In this document: in pieces, positions 1-8,554 of the stretch | How positions within the stretch are numbered: position 1 is the first letter of the stretch | Layout of the letters: every line of letters begins with the position of its first letter | Source of the DNA: JACNLN01 sp964626495 | Lineage (GTDB): Bacteria; Fidelibacterota; Marinisomatia; Marinisomatales; CAZVFT01 | Direction of reading: 5' to 3' | Length of the DNA: 28,839 nt | Assembly (NCBI GenBank): GCA_964626495.1 | Contig: CAZVFT010000020.1 | Coordinates: forward strand, 1-28,839 | Position numbers and translations under genes: made by a program | Notes under the pieces: model-generated | What the model was told of the DNA's origin: nothing | What the model saw: only the letters and a program-made list of their open reading frames with translations | The model's database searches: none

Positions 1-164
1 TATATGTACTAATATTATCAATTATTTATATCTTTTTTAAGGAAACTCTAATTATTCTGGTAATCATCATTGTTCTTTCTTTACTGCACAAAGATTGCAA
101 GTATTGCGGAGAACATAATCATTATTGGTCGAGACGATGCCAACACTGCGGTAAAGAGTTATAG
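1..164 (+). CDS. C-terminal tail of an unidentified membrane/zinc-ribbon protein (partial)
   Basis: An open frame enters from the left edge (first full codon at base 3) and stops at TAG 162-164, giving about 53 residues. It encodes a strongly hydrophobic stretch (ILVIIIVLSLL, a likely membrane segment) followed by two CxxC knuckles, CKYCG and CQHCG, separated by 12 residues, and then the C-terminus KEL. The spacing suits a small zinc ribbon on the cytosolic side of a membrane anchor. No ATG is present in the visible part, so the start must lie outside the window if the gene is real. The 193 bp between it and etfB contain no other gene. The family is not recognised; a chance open frame cannot be excluded at this length. 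Confidence 0.4.
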   Translation, partial: YVLILSIIYIFFKETLIILVIIIVLSLLHKDCKYCGEHNHYWSRRCQHCGKEL

Positions 165-357
165 ATCAACATTATTTTTAAGGGCATTGATTTCAGCCGT
201 TGGGAAGTAGGGCCGAAGAAAGCTTTTCTCTTTACCAGGAAGTTCTGAGTCTAATTTTTATAGACCTGTTACTTATCTTGGATTTTCTTCAATATGGCTG
301 TAATTTTTTACCCATTTATTGATTAATATTTATACGAATTTGAGAGGATAATCAACC

Positions 358-1119
358 ATGAAAATCTGTGTATTAGTCAAACAGGTTCCCGGACCCGACT
401 CTCCCCTCCTTATCAGTGACGACAAAAAATGGATACAGGAAGAAGAGATCGATTACGCCATGAACGAAAGTGATTCGTATGCTCTTGAGGAAGCACTTCA
501 GATAAAAGAAAGATTGGGTGAAGGAGAGGTAGTATCAGCGAGCCTTGGACCGGATCGGGTTCAAAAAACAATTCGAGAAGCTCTTGCAAAGGGTGCAGAC
601 CGAGGAATTCACGTAAAAGATGATAATCCTTCTACGGATTCGTATGTCATTGCAGGCCAATTTGCATCAGCTTTGAAAGAGGAAAATTTTGATTTGATTC
701 TTTCTGGGCTTCAATCAGACGATACAGGAATGGGACAGACAGGACTGATGCTTGGGGAATTCCTCGGTATGTCCACTTCAACTCTTGTGATGGAAACGGA
801 TATTTCTGATGGAAAACTAAAAGTGAAAAAAGAGTTGGAAGCCGGCTGGTTTCAGTGGGTATCTATGGATCTGCCCGCCTGCATTACCATTCAATCGGGC
901 TTAAATACGCCCCGGTATCCCTCACTTCGTGGAATTATGGGGGCAAAGAAAAAGGAAATCAAGGTTATGGCGTCAACTCCTCAAGGTGAACTCCTGCAGA
1001 GCCTTGAAAAAATCTACATTCCCAAGAAGACGAAGTTAACTGAAATGATTGAAGGTGACACGGATCAAGTCGTAGCCAAACTCGTTGATGTTCTGAAACG
1101 CGATATTAAAGTTTTATAG
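358..1119 (+). CDS. etfB: Electron transfer flavoprotein, beta subunit
   Basis: 253 residues, the usual EtfB length. It forms the soluble FAD/AMP-binding ETF heterodimer with EtfA, taking electrons from acyl-CoA or related dehydrogenases and passing them to a membrane oxidoreductase. Visible marks are the N-terminal MKICVLVKQVPGP strand, the NESDSYALEEALQIKE segment (counterpart of the canonical N-x-x-D-x-x-A-V-E-E-A motif), SGLQSDDTGMGQTG in the nucleotide-binding region, and the beta-subunit signature around residues 160-200 (VKKELEAGWFQWV, LPACITIQSGLNTPRYPSLRGIMGAKKK). A GAGAGGA ribosome site precedes ATG 358. etfA follows after 9 bp and the ETF-linked FeS protein comes next, so the three are read as one electron-transfer unit. 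No acyl-CoA dehydrogenase lies nearby, so the electron donor is not indicated. Confidence 0.95.
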   Translation: MKICVLVKQVPGPDSPLLISDDKKWIQEEEIDYAMNESDSYALEEALQIKERLGEGEVVSASLGPDRVQKTIREALAKGADRGIHVKDDNPSTDSYVIAGQFASALKEENFDLILSGLQSDDTGMGQTGLMLGEFLGMSTSTLVMETDISDGKLKVKKELEAGWFQWVSMDLPACITIQSGLNTPRYPSLRGIMGAKKKEIKVMASTPQGELLQSLEKIYIPKKTKLTEMIEGDTDQVVAKLVDVLKRDIKVL

Positions 1120-1128
1120 GAGTAAACC

Positions 1129-2109
1129 ATGGACATCCTAATTATTTTTGAACACTCAAATGGTAAAATTCATCGTATGAGCTGGGAAGCAGTTGCTGCA
1201 GGACAGTCGTTGGCAAAAGATCTTGGGCTTACTACAGCAATTCTTATTCTCGGTTCAAATGTCAACGAACTGGTGGAAGAAGCATCCAAAAAGGATGTGG
1301 ACGAAGTTCTTGCGGTAGATCACCCACTTCTCGAAAAATACAGCTCAGATGGCTACTCTGTCGCTATCAAGCAGATTATTACCGATGAATCACCCACCTA
1401 TGTTATTATGGGGCATACCTATATGGTGCGCGATTTTCTACCGCGAGTGAGCGTAGCTCTCAAGAAACCCCTGCTTTGTGATCTGACCGGATATTACATG
1501 GAAAATGGTAATCCAGTTTTTATGAGACAATTATTCCAGGGAAAAATAACGTCTGATATCCTACCCAACGGTGAACCGCCTTATCTCCTCACATTTCAGT
1601 CAGCTGCCTTCCAGGAAGATGCTGTCGTAGAGGGTTCTGGAGTTTCCGTGAGAAACGTGGATGTTGACCTTGATGAATCTATGATCCAAAGCCAGTACGA
1701 AGAACCTTTCCAGGGGGAGGTTGGTGGTGTTGACCTAACCGCTGCCGAGTTAATCGTTACCATAGGCAGAGGTATCGGAAAAGAAGAAAATATCAATATG
1801 GTAAAGGAACTTGGTGATACTCTTGGTGCACAACTTGGTGCCTCCCGCCCCGTTGTGGATGCAGAATGGTTGCCAACAGCTCATCAAGTGGGGAGTTCCG
1901 GCCAGACGGTTTCACCCAAATTATATCTTGCTCTTGGTATCTCTGGTGCTATCCAGCATGTGGTGGGAATGAAAGGATCAAAAAATATTGTTGCCATTAA
2001 CAAAGACCCTGACGCCCCCATTTTTGAGCTCGCTGACTATGGCATCGTTGGTGATATTATTGAGATTGTCCCAAAGCTGACAGAAGCGATAAAAGACGCA
2101 AAGGCTTAA
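1129..2109 (+). CDS. etfA: Electron transfer flavoprotein, alpha subunit
   Basis: 326 residues, normal for EtfA. The C-terminal FAD-binding domain is clear: GRGIGKEENINMVKELGDTLGAQLGASRPVVDAEWLP-type sequence around residues 213-250, then the hallmark SGAIQHVVGMKGSKNIVAIN, KDPDAPIFELADYGIVGD and a final amphipathic helix. The N-terminal domain is shorter and more diverged. Translation starts 9 bp after etfB behind GGAG (1119-1122). It pairs with EtfB. A conserved GQTVSPKLY segment lies in the flavin region. The sequence does not reveal whether this ETF is bifurcating; the absence of FixC/FixX-like genes and the presence of the EMO-type protein downstream favour a non-bifurcating ETF delivering electrons to quinone. 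Confidence 0.95.
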   Translation: MDILIIFEHSNGKIHRMSWEAVAAGQSLAKDLGLTTAILILGSNVNELVEEASKKDVDEVLAVDHPLLEKYSSDGYSVAIKQIITDESPTYVIMGHTYMVRDFLPRVSVALKKPLLCDLTGYYMENGNPVFMRQLFQGKITSDILPNGEPPYLLTFQSAAFQEDAVVEGSGVSVRNVDVDLDESMIQSQYEEPFQGEVGGVDLTAAELIVTIGRGIGKEENINMVKELGDTLGAQLGASRPVVDAEWLPTAHQVGSSGQTVSPKLYLALGISGAIQHVVGMKGSKNIVAINKDPDAPIFELADYGIVGDIIEIVPKLTEAIKDAKA

Positions 2110-2165
2110 TTCTCCTTAAATAATGTCCGTAAAATTCCTACTTACTTCCTGCGGATCGGATCATC

Positions 2166-2270
2166 TCTGTGGAAAATGCAAACGGCTTCAAAAAGATAAC
2201 TAGTGTTAAAAAATGATTTCGCTACGCTACATCATTTTACTCCAAAACACACAAATATATTTTTAGGAGT
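2166..2270 (+). repeat. Leader repeat, copy 1 (decayed)
   Basis: This 105-bp segment is repeated 195 bp downstream (2361-2467) with roughly 85-90 per cent identity by eye, including a long identical run through GATAACTAGTGTTAAAAAAT. It contains an inverted repeat, AAAATGAT / ATCATTTT, around a 13-nt CGCTACGCTAC-containing loop, an outer GTGTT / AACAC pair, and an AGGAGT ribosome-site-like end. After the AGGAGT, TGTC-x-G-x-AAC recalls the first codons of the downstream gene, but the ATG is absent. Confidence 0.85.
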
Positions 2271-2360
2271 ACAATCTGTCAGGAACCGGACACGGTGATG
2301 AATCCCGATTTCGGGAGAAATCATTGTGAAACATTAGATTAGCAAAGGAATATCGGTTAT

Positions 2361-2467
2361 TCTGGGGAAAACTCAAACGACTTCAAAACGATAACTAGTG
2401 TTAAAAAATGATATCACTACGCTACATCATTTTACTCCAAAACACCAAAATACTCTATTTAAGGAGT
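2361..2467 (+). repeat. Leader repeat, copy 2 (functional leader of the FeS oxidoreductase)
   Basis: Second copy of the element at 2166-2270. It keeps the AAAATGAT...ATCATTTT stem and the CGCTAC loop and ends in AAGGAGT, which is the ribosome-binding site for ATG 2475. The stem is positioned 22-60 nt before the ribosome site, so it may shape the mRNA leader. The paired arrangement suggests a local duplication of the leader followed by decay of the first copy. Confidence 0.85.
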
Positions 2468-2474
2468 GAAACAT

Positions 2475-4484
2475 ATGTCTGAAACATCTCACCCAGTTCC
2501 GCTTATCTTCTACCTGATTGCAGCATTAGCTGTTCTCTATTTTCTCTTCAATTTACGAAGGATCACAGCTGTCAGAACTGGGAAGAAAGAGGATCAATCC
2601 CTGAAAATATTTCCTCAGATTTTCAACAGTCTTTTCTTTGGAGTCGGACAACGAAAAGTCTGGAGCGTACAATTTATTTATGCTTCTATTATGCACTTCT
2701 TCCTCGCCTGGGGGTTTATTGAACTCTTTTTTGCTACTATCGTGGATATGTTCACAAAGTGGGGATTTTTTGTTGAAACGCTTCCCGGTAAAGATACTCC
2801 CTGGTTTGCTCTTATCAATGATGTGGGAGGAGTCATGTTCATCATCGGAATTCTTATGGCGCTTTTCCGCCGTTATGTGAATAAGCCGGAACCGTTACCT
2901 CAGAATGCTTTCAGTGGACGGGGAAATCTCCTTGGAGACAGTGGAATTCTACTGTTTTTACTCATTATTGGTGTTGGTGGATTTTTCAGTGAAGCAGCCC
3001 GATTGGCAATTGATCAACCAGAGACAGCACACTTTTCGTGGGTTGGACTTCCCCTCTCAAAAATTGCTACTGCTCACACATGGGAAATTTTGAAACCGTG
3101 GCTCTGGTGGTCTCATGCCCTTCTGTCGCTGATGTTTATTTCTATCCTCCCTTTCACAAAAATGTTTCACGCAATCGTCGCAATTTTAAATGTTTCCCTC
3201 ACCAACCGTAACACACGTGGAAATCTCACGCCAATGTATGTTTCCAAGCTGATGGAAGACCCTGATGCAGATATTGATGAGATTAGCCTGGGTGCCAGCA
3301 GAGTTGAAGAGTTCACGTGGAAACAGCTTCTGGACAGCATCAGCTGTACTGAATGTGCTCGGTGCACTTCAGTCTGTCCTGCATACAACACAGATAAACT
3401 CCTCTCACCGATGAAAATCATCACGGATATTCGTCAAAATCTCTATGCTACAAAATTCAGCAAAGATAAACCGGAATCCCTGGTTGGTAGAATAATCAAT
3501 GAAGAGGAATTGTGGTCGTGCACAACCTGCGGCGCCTGTATGGAACAATGTCCTGTCCTCATCAACCACATTCCTACGTTTACTGATATGCGTCGGTTTC
3601 TCGTCCTGTCGGAAGGTAAACCGCAAGCCCAGGCAAGCAAGAGCTTGGAGAATACGCTGCAGTTTGGTAATCCATGGGGACTTCCCAGCAGCGATCGAAC
3701 CAAATGGGCGGAAAAAGCGGGAATTGAACTTCCGCTTATGGCAAATAAAAAAGAAGCTGATATCCTTTACTGGGTGGGTTGCGCTGGAGCTTATGATTCC
3801 CGCAATCAGAACGTTTCCAAATCGATGATTAAAATATTTGAAACGGCAGGAGTGGACTATGCCGTTCTGGGAAATGAGGAATCGTGCACAGGAGATTCTG
3901 CTCGAAGAATGGGTGAGGAATATCTCTTTGAAACGATGGCAATCCAGAATATCGAAACGCTGAATCAATACAAATTCAACGCTATTGTGACTGCCTGTCC
4001 CCACTGCTTTCATACCCTCGGAGGGGAATATTCCGCTTTTGGAGGGAATTATTCTGTCATCCATCACAGCAAATTTATTCAAGATCTCATTCAACAGGAA
4101 AAATTGAAAGTCAACCCTTCAGTATCTGAAGATATCACCTATCACGATGCCTGCTATCTGGGAAGGTACAACGACATCTATGATACTCCAAGGAATGTCA
4201 TTCAGTCCGTCATGAAAAACGGGGAACTCCTGGAGATGAAACAGAACAAGAAGAACAGTTTCTGCTGTGGTGCTGGTGGAGGGAATATGTGGTACGATAT
4301 TGAAAGAGGAGACCGCATTAACATCATCCGCTTTCGAGAAGCTTTCGAAACTGGAGCAAAAACCATTGCAACCGCATGCTCGTTCTGCCTATTTATGATG
4401 GACGACGCTGTAAAAGTGGAAGGGAAGGAAAACACCATCCAGATTCAGGATATAGCGGAACTTGTCGCTCAAAACATCAGTTAA
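2475..4484 (+). CDS. ETF:quinone oxidoreductase-type membrane FeS protein (EMO/DUF224, HdrD-like)
   Basis: 669 residues. The N-terminal third carries about five or six membrane helices with histidines typical of a nitrate-reductase-gamma/cytochrome-b-like domain. Next come two [4Fe-4S] motifs, CTECARCTSVCP (C291, C294, C297, C301) and CTTCGACMEQCP (C349, C352, C355, C359). The C-terminal part holds two CCG domains of the HdrB/HdrD/GlpC type (YWVGCAGAY..SCTGDSAR..CPHC; YHDACYLGRY..FCCGAGGGNMW..CSFC). Family knowledge: such proteins beside etfAB (EMO in syntrophs and Geobacter) pass electrons between ETF and menaquinone via haem b and FeS clusters. ATG 2475 is chosen over GTG 2466 because AGGAG 2462-2466 lies 8 nt upstream. 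Separated from etfA by 365 bp of duplicated leader, so it may have its own expression control. Confidence 0.88.
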   Translation: MSETSHPVPLIFYLIAALAVLYFLFNLRRITAVRTGKKEDQSLKIFPQIFNSLFFGVGQRKVWSVQFIYASIMHFFLAWGFIELFFATIVDMFTKWGFFVETLPGKDTPWFALINDVGGVMFIIGILMALFRRYVNKPEPLPQNAFSGRGNLLGDSGILLFLLIIGVGGFFSEAARLAIDQPETAHFSWVGLPLSKIATAHTWEILKPWLWWSHALLSLMFISILPFTKMFHAIVAILNVSLTNRNTRGNLTPMYVSKLMEDPDADIDEISLGASRVEEFTWKQLLDSISCTECARCTSVCPAYNTDKLLSPMKIITDIRQNLYATKFSKDKPESLVGRIINEEELWSCTTCGACMEQCPVLINHIPTFTDMRRFLVLSEGKPQAQASKSLENTLQFGNPWGLPSSDRTKWAEKAGIELPLMANKKEADILYWVGCAGAYDSRNQNVSKSMIKIFETAGVDYAVLGNEESCTGDSARRMGEEYLFETMAIQNIETLNQYKFNAIVTACPHCFHTLGGEYSAFGGNYSVIHHSKFIQDLIQQEKLKVNPSVSEDITYHDACYLGRYNDIYDTPRNVIQSVMKNGELLEMKQNKKNSFCCGAGGGNMWYDIERGDRINIIRFREAFETGAKTIATACSFCLFMMDDAVKVEGKENTIQIQDIAELVAQNIS

Positions 4485-4697
4485 ATCACTTTTGCCAGTT
4501 ATCATTGAGTCCACTCCGAAAAAGTGTTTTTACAAAAGCATGAGATTATTAACTACATATATTATTGGAGATAGACTTATTACATTAGCCGAACCTACAC
4601 TTCGTTTCGGCAGACAGGCGAGAATTAGAATAAACCTGTCAGGCTTTTGACTGATTAGCGGTTTCTGGAGTCCACTCACTATTAAATTCATATATCA

Positions 4698-5600
4698 ATG
4701 AGCAAAAACATTTCATCTCGAAAAACGCTTCTTCTTTCCACTACTCTCTTAACTATTACGTTTCTGGCTGAACTGATTGGCGGACTCATTTTTCGCAGTT
4801 TAAGTCTTGTCTCCGATTCCTTTCACGTCATCTCAGACCTAACAGCTATCCTAATTGTTTTCATGTCCCTCACTATTGCACAGCGAAAACAGCCTACTCA
4901 AAAAATGGCTTTTGGCTATCACCGGCTGGAGGTATTAAGTTCTATTTTCAACGGACTCCTTCTTGGTGTTATCGCTGCCTTTATATTAGTTGAATCATGG
5001 CATCGCTTCAAACATCCCCTGAGCGTTGAAACGACTGGCGCTCTCATCATTGCTCTCATTGGACTCATAGTAAATGTTATAATCGCCACACTCTTTCACA
5101 AAACGACACCTGCAAGCAAAAATGATGTCAATATCCAGAGTGCCTATCTGCACATCCTGGGGGATATTCTTGCCTCCATATCCGTCGTGGTTGGGATTGT
5201 TGCTATCAAACTGTTTAACCAGCCCATAATTGATCCCATCGTGGCAGCTTTTGTCGCAATTCTTATTTTGGCTGGAGCTGGAAGGGTCCTCTATAAGAGT
5301 TCAAAAATCTTACTCCACAAGAGTCCACAGGATGTCAGCCGGATCAAGAAACGGATTGTGGAGATTGAGGGAGTAGATGATCTACAGGATCTCAGGCTCT
5401 GGCAGGTCTGCTCACACCTGACGGTGGGCACCGCTCACGTGATTGTCTCTGTGGAAAAGGTGGAAGAGACCGAAGCAATCAAAGATAACATCAGATCCAT
5501 TATTAAAAAAGAATTCAATATTCGGGATATCACTCTGGAATGTGAAACTCAAGATATGGCATCCAATCACATACATATTTTTGAACACGAACATGATTAA
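4698..5600 (+). CDS. Cation diffusion facilitator (Zn/Co/Cd efflux, CzcD/ZitB type)
   Basis: 300 residues with the six-helix CDF fold. The metal-site motifs are visible: SDSFHVISD in TM2 (HxxxD) and SAYLHILGDILAS in TM5 (HxxxD), followed by the cytoplasmic domain from about residue 205 (HKSPQDVSRIKKRIVEIEGVDDLQDLRLWQVCSHL). The tail HIHIFEHEHD is His-rich and could bind metal; the usual His-rich loop between TM4 and TM5 is short. The predicted role is proton-coupled export of divalent metals, most often Zn2+. There is no clear Shine-Dalgarno before ATG 4698. The 213 bp upstream carry short hairpins but no gene. The next gene is convergent. Confidence 0.93.
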   Translation: MSKNISSRKTLLLSTTLLTITFLAELIGGLIFRSLSLVSDSFHVISDLTAILIVFMSLTIAQRKQPTQKMAFGYHRLEVLSSIFNGLLLGVIAAFILVESWHRFKHPLSVETTGALIIALIGLIVNVIIATLFHKTTPASKNDVNIQSAYLHILGDILASISVVVGIVAIKLFNQPIIDPIVAAFVAILILAGAGRVLYKSSKILLHKSPQDVSRIKKRIVEIEGVDDLQDLRLWQVCSHLTVGTAHVIVSVEKVEETEAIKDNIRSIIKKEFNIRDITLECETQDMASNHIHIFEHEHD

Positions 5601-5624
5601 TAGATGACCACTGGATTTTATGCT

Positions 5625-6488
5625 TTAGCCTTTTAAAACGTATTCCCCTACCTCCGCCTTCATATACCCAGCAACAACCGGACACTTGATTTTAAATAGA
5701 AAATAAACGTTCCTTTTAGATTCATTCAACGTCTCGTAATTGCCCTGACCTTTTGAGATAATCACATCTGATTTTTCAAAGAGATTAATGATTTTGGGCG
5801 GCATCTGTGACAGAATTGTTCCCGGTGCATCACTTCCATTATCAATTACTTCAATCACTTCGGTAAGACCGACAAACCGGGCATCTTCCATAGTGACATC
5901 ATTGAGAATTGGAGATCCCCGGACGACAGCCACAATCTCAGCTCTGGATACTCTTATAAGCTCCTCAATGAGCAACCGATCAAACACGATTTCACCCGCA
6001 TTATCAAGGAAATACAAAATTGAATCGGCACCGTTCACATCTTTTTTAAAACGAGTGTAATGATAGAACTTGAATGGAGCTCTAATAACGGCTTGTATTT
6101 CCCCTTCAACATCAAATTCACTTTTCCCAAGTCCCAAATCAATGACATTACCAGCAACGGATAATCTCACGGCTGTTTCCAAAGGGTCTTCAGCGTTCTC
6201 AACCATTTTCAGCATCTCCGGGAACAGGGACAGAGCATGCTCATTGGTTTGACGTTTGATATCAAAATAGGGATCTGGATTTCCGGAAATATCCCGAATC
6301 AACCGGTGAGCTCGCTGGCTTAATTCTACTGGTGAAATTTCCTCAGACAAATGGATGAGAAGCTCCATCACACGATGCAAAATCTGTCGCTGTTTAGGCT
6401 CGCCATCAGTTGCCATCCTGGCTGCCAGCAGCGTCTGTTTCACAGCACAGGATATGCACTCTAATTGTGTTTTCACTTTCGCCTCCAT
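5625..6488 (-). CDS. DUF89 / ARMT1-like metal-dependent phosphatase family protein
   Basis: 287 residues from the preferred start. Recognised by the prokaryotic DUF89 pattern: N-terminal QLECISCAVKQTLLAARM with its Cys pair, then DNAGEIVFDRLLIEEL, VRGSPILNDVTMEDA, ISKGQGNYETL and KCPVVAGYM in the C-terminal half. Characterised DUF89 proteins are metal-dependent damage-control phosphatases that hydrolyse unwanted sugar- or cofactor-phosphates; the substrate here is unknown. ATG 6488 is preferred over ATG 6527 because CAGGA sits at proper spacing and the family normally begins just before the ECxxC segment. The start overlaps the cstA stop by 16 bp, implying translational coupling with CstA. 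Confidence 0.87.
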   Translation of the reverse strand: MEAKVKTQLECISCAVKQTLLAARMATDGEPKQRQILHRVMELLIHLSEEISPVELSQRAHRLIRDISGNPDPYFDIKRQTNEHALSLFPEMLKMVENAEDPLETAVRLSVAGNVIDLGLGKSEFDVEGEIQAVIRAPFKFYHYTRFKKDVNGADSILYFLDNAGEIVFDRLLIEELIRVSRAEIVAVVRGSPILNDVTMEDARFVGLTEVIEVIDNGSDAPGTILSQMPPKIINLFEKSDVIISKGQGNYETLNESKRNVYFLFKIKCPVVAGYMKAEVGEYVLKG

Positions 6489-8167
6489 ACTTTCCTGACG
6501 ACTATTACACTCTCTGCAACCATCCATATCTCCAGAGCAAATACCGCAGAGCCGATAACAAAAAGTAACCAGTTGGTATCGCCATAAAAATTTCTCAGGT
6601 TGACGAGCATTGCCCAGCCGGTCATGAATACCATAAATATCATCGGGAGTGCAGTATACCAGATTTTAACATTCTTTTTTGCGAGATAAATTGTTATCAC
6701 CAACAGAGCCAACCCAGCCAATAGTTGATTAACAGTACCAAACAGCGGCCAGATGGTAAGAGCTCCTTCCCCGCTGCCATTAGAAAACGCAAGAATAAAT
6801 GCCGTAATCACAGCGATTAGCGTGGCATTGCGTTTGGTAGTAAGCCGTTTGAGATTCCATGCGGTTGCCAGCTCAGAAACGACATATCGCTGAATTCGGG
6901 TGGCAGAGTCCAGACTGGTTGCTGCAAAAGAAACTAAGAATACCCCCGTAATTGCAATTGTGATTTTTGATGGAATTCCAATAGCTTCTATCATATTGGC
7001 AGAACCCGTCACAAAAGCCGCCAATTTTGCCCCAAGACCGCTTGCCGTTGCCCAATTGGAATAGTGATGATTGAAGGCAGACAGTCCCGTTAACAGCCCT
7101 CCTTCTGTTTTCAAACCCAAACCGATCCCGGCTGCAACAGCAATAATTACAAGAGTGGAAAGGGCTCCCTCCATCAGCATACCGCCATAACCGATAAACC
7201 TCGTACTCTTTTCAGAATCGCACTGTTTTGAAGAGGTCCCTGATGAAACAAGACTGTGAAAACCGGAGATAGCTCCACAGGCAATAACAACAAAAATAAA
7301 TGGCAATATTGGCGGGGCTCCTTCGGGGGCAATATCCAGAGCGGGAGCCACAACCTGAGGATGAGATACAAGAACACCCAAGCTTAAAAGTACCATAGCC
7401 ACGATTAACTGATGGGAGTTAATGTAATCCCTTGGCTGCAGTAACGTTTGAACGGGAAGTGTTGAGGCGATAAAGGCATATATGAGTAAAATAACAATCC
7501 AGACTGCCAGGGAATTGAGTCCCAGAATGGCTGGTATCTCCAGAGGAACAAAAGCTCCAATCATCACCGTCACGTACATTATCAACACGGCTACAATGCC
7601 AAGAGTGACATGGCTTTTCCCCCGTTGATAAACCAGGTATCCAAGAAAAATAGCGATGGGTATTTCCAGCCAGACCGGTATCACCGCGACTGGATACATT
7701 GAGAACAAAATGGCAATAATCAGAGCAAACACGGCAATGACAATCAGCAGTTCGAAAAAGATAATCAAAAGGAATAGTGTTCTCACTCGTGAATTAATAA
7801 TTCCAGATGCAAGGTCTCCTATGGAGCGTCCTTTTCCGCGTATTGACACAATCATGGAGCCAAAGTCATGGACGGCACCCATAAAAATCGATCCAAAAAA
7901 CACCCAGAGTACCGCAGGCACCCAGCCCCAGATGATAGCTATGGCAGGACCTACGATGGGACCCAGCCCCGCTATAGAGGTAAAGTGATGCCCGAAAAGA
8001 ACGTGTTTATTGGTAGGGACAAAATCTATGTCATCCTGCAAGGTTTCACTGGGACAGACAGAGTCAGGATCAACTTTGAAGATTTTCTGTGCAAGAAACT
8101 TCCCGTAAGTATGATATGCAACGATATATCCTGCGAATACAACGCAAGCAATCAATAATGAGCTCAT
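6473..8167 (-). CDS. cstA: Carbon starvation protein CstA-type peptide/pyruvate permease
   Basis: 564 residues, very hydrophobic with well over ten membrane segments. Characteristic CstA sequence includes YGKFLAQKIF, FVPTNKHVLFGHHFTSIAGLGPIVGPAIA near residues 50-80, WGWVPAVLWVFFGSIFMGAVHDFGS, GFHSLVSSGTSSKQ and the late SFAATSLDSATRIQRYVVSEL and WPLFGTVNQLLAGLALL. It is shorter than the roughly 700-residue E. coli CstA, matching the shorter form common outside enterobacteria. Proteins of this family import peptides or pyruvate under carbon limitation. It is the first gene of a two-gene unit with the DUF89 protein. The stop codon is TGA. The 387 bp upstream, shared with the divergent selenoprotein candidate, contain no clear CRP-like or other regulatory site. 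Confidence 0.96.
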   Translation of the reverse strand: MSSLLIACVVFAGYIVAYHTYGKFLAQKIFKVDPDSVCPSETLQDDIDFVPTNKHVLFGHHFTSIAGLGPIVGPAIAIIWGWVPAVLWVFFGSIFMGAVHDFGSMIVSIRGKGRSIGDLASGIINSRVRTLFLLIIFFELLIVIAVFALIIAILFSMYPVAVIPVWLEIPIAIFLGYLVYQRGKSHVTLGIVAVLIMYVTVMIGAFVPLEIPAILGLNSLAVWIVILLIYAFIASTLPVQTLLQPRDYINSHQLIVAMVLLSLGVLVSHPQVVAPALDIAPEGAPPILPFIFVVIACGAISGFHSLVSSGTSSKQCDSEKSTRFIGYGGMLMEGALSTLVIIAVAAGIGLGLKTEGGLLTGLSAFNHHYSNWATASGLGAKLAAFVTGSANMIEAIGIPSKITIAITGVFLVSFAATSLDSATRIQRYVVSELATAWNLKRLTTKRNATLIAVITAFILAFSNGSGEGALTIWPLFGTVNQLLAGLALLVITIYLAKKNVKIWYTALPMIFMVFMTGWAMLVNLRNFYGDTNWLLFVIGSAVFALEIWMVAESVIVVRKVWRRK

Positions 8168-8554
8168 TGGTTATGATTCTCTATATGATTTCTGGAGTAA
8201 AAATTTGATTAAAATCTCAGTCTAAAGTTATAAGATATTCTGCGATCATCAAACAGGATGAAGCAATACAGTTTCATATGATTATTCACCCATCCGTGAT
8301 TCTTGTAAAAACAGCCTGTTGCATTCACTAACCTTGAAAAACTCGATAAAAAAGTAGCAGATCGATCGTATCAAATAACACAATGAAACTTGTGCGACTT
8401 AGTAATATATTTGAATGAAGCTATGAAAAAATCTTTGCTATGTATAGAAGTGATATCTGTCACTTATAAAAAAGTAAGTATTGGGGAAAAATTAATACAT
8501 TAGTAAATTGAAAATAGTTGAGTAAGTAAAACCATCTTATAACGGAGGGTAAAA
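8168..8554. other. Divergent intergenic region between cstA and the thioredoxin/FG-GAP gene
   Basis: 387 bp of AT-rich sequence between divergent start codons. No open frame of note, no RNA gene and no strong promoter pair stand out. The only confident element is GGAGGG at 8544-8549, the ribosome-binding site for ATG 8555. Confidence 0.6.

Noticed and set aside
2256..2284. AGTACAATCTGTCAG near 2266 resembles AGTACGATCTGTCAG near 13424
   Set aside because: A 14 of 15 match between two sites in a 29-kb window is expected by chance, and the flanks do not align.
3405..4094. A long open frame on the minus strand inside the FeS oxidoreductase gene
   Set aside because: Lies entirely opposite a well-supported gene, shows no domain pattern and has no suitable start context; a shadow frame.
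4485..4697. Hairpin GCCGAA...TTCGGC and CACT...AGTG-TTTTT as terminators after the FeS oxidoreductase gene
   Set aside because: Stems are only four to six pairs, and the longer one lacks a T-run; not strong enough to list.
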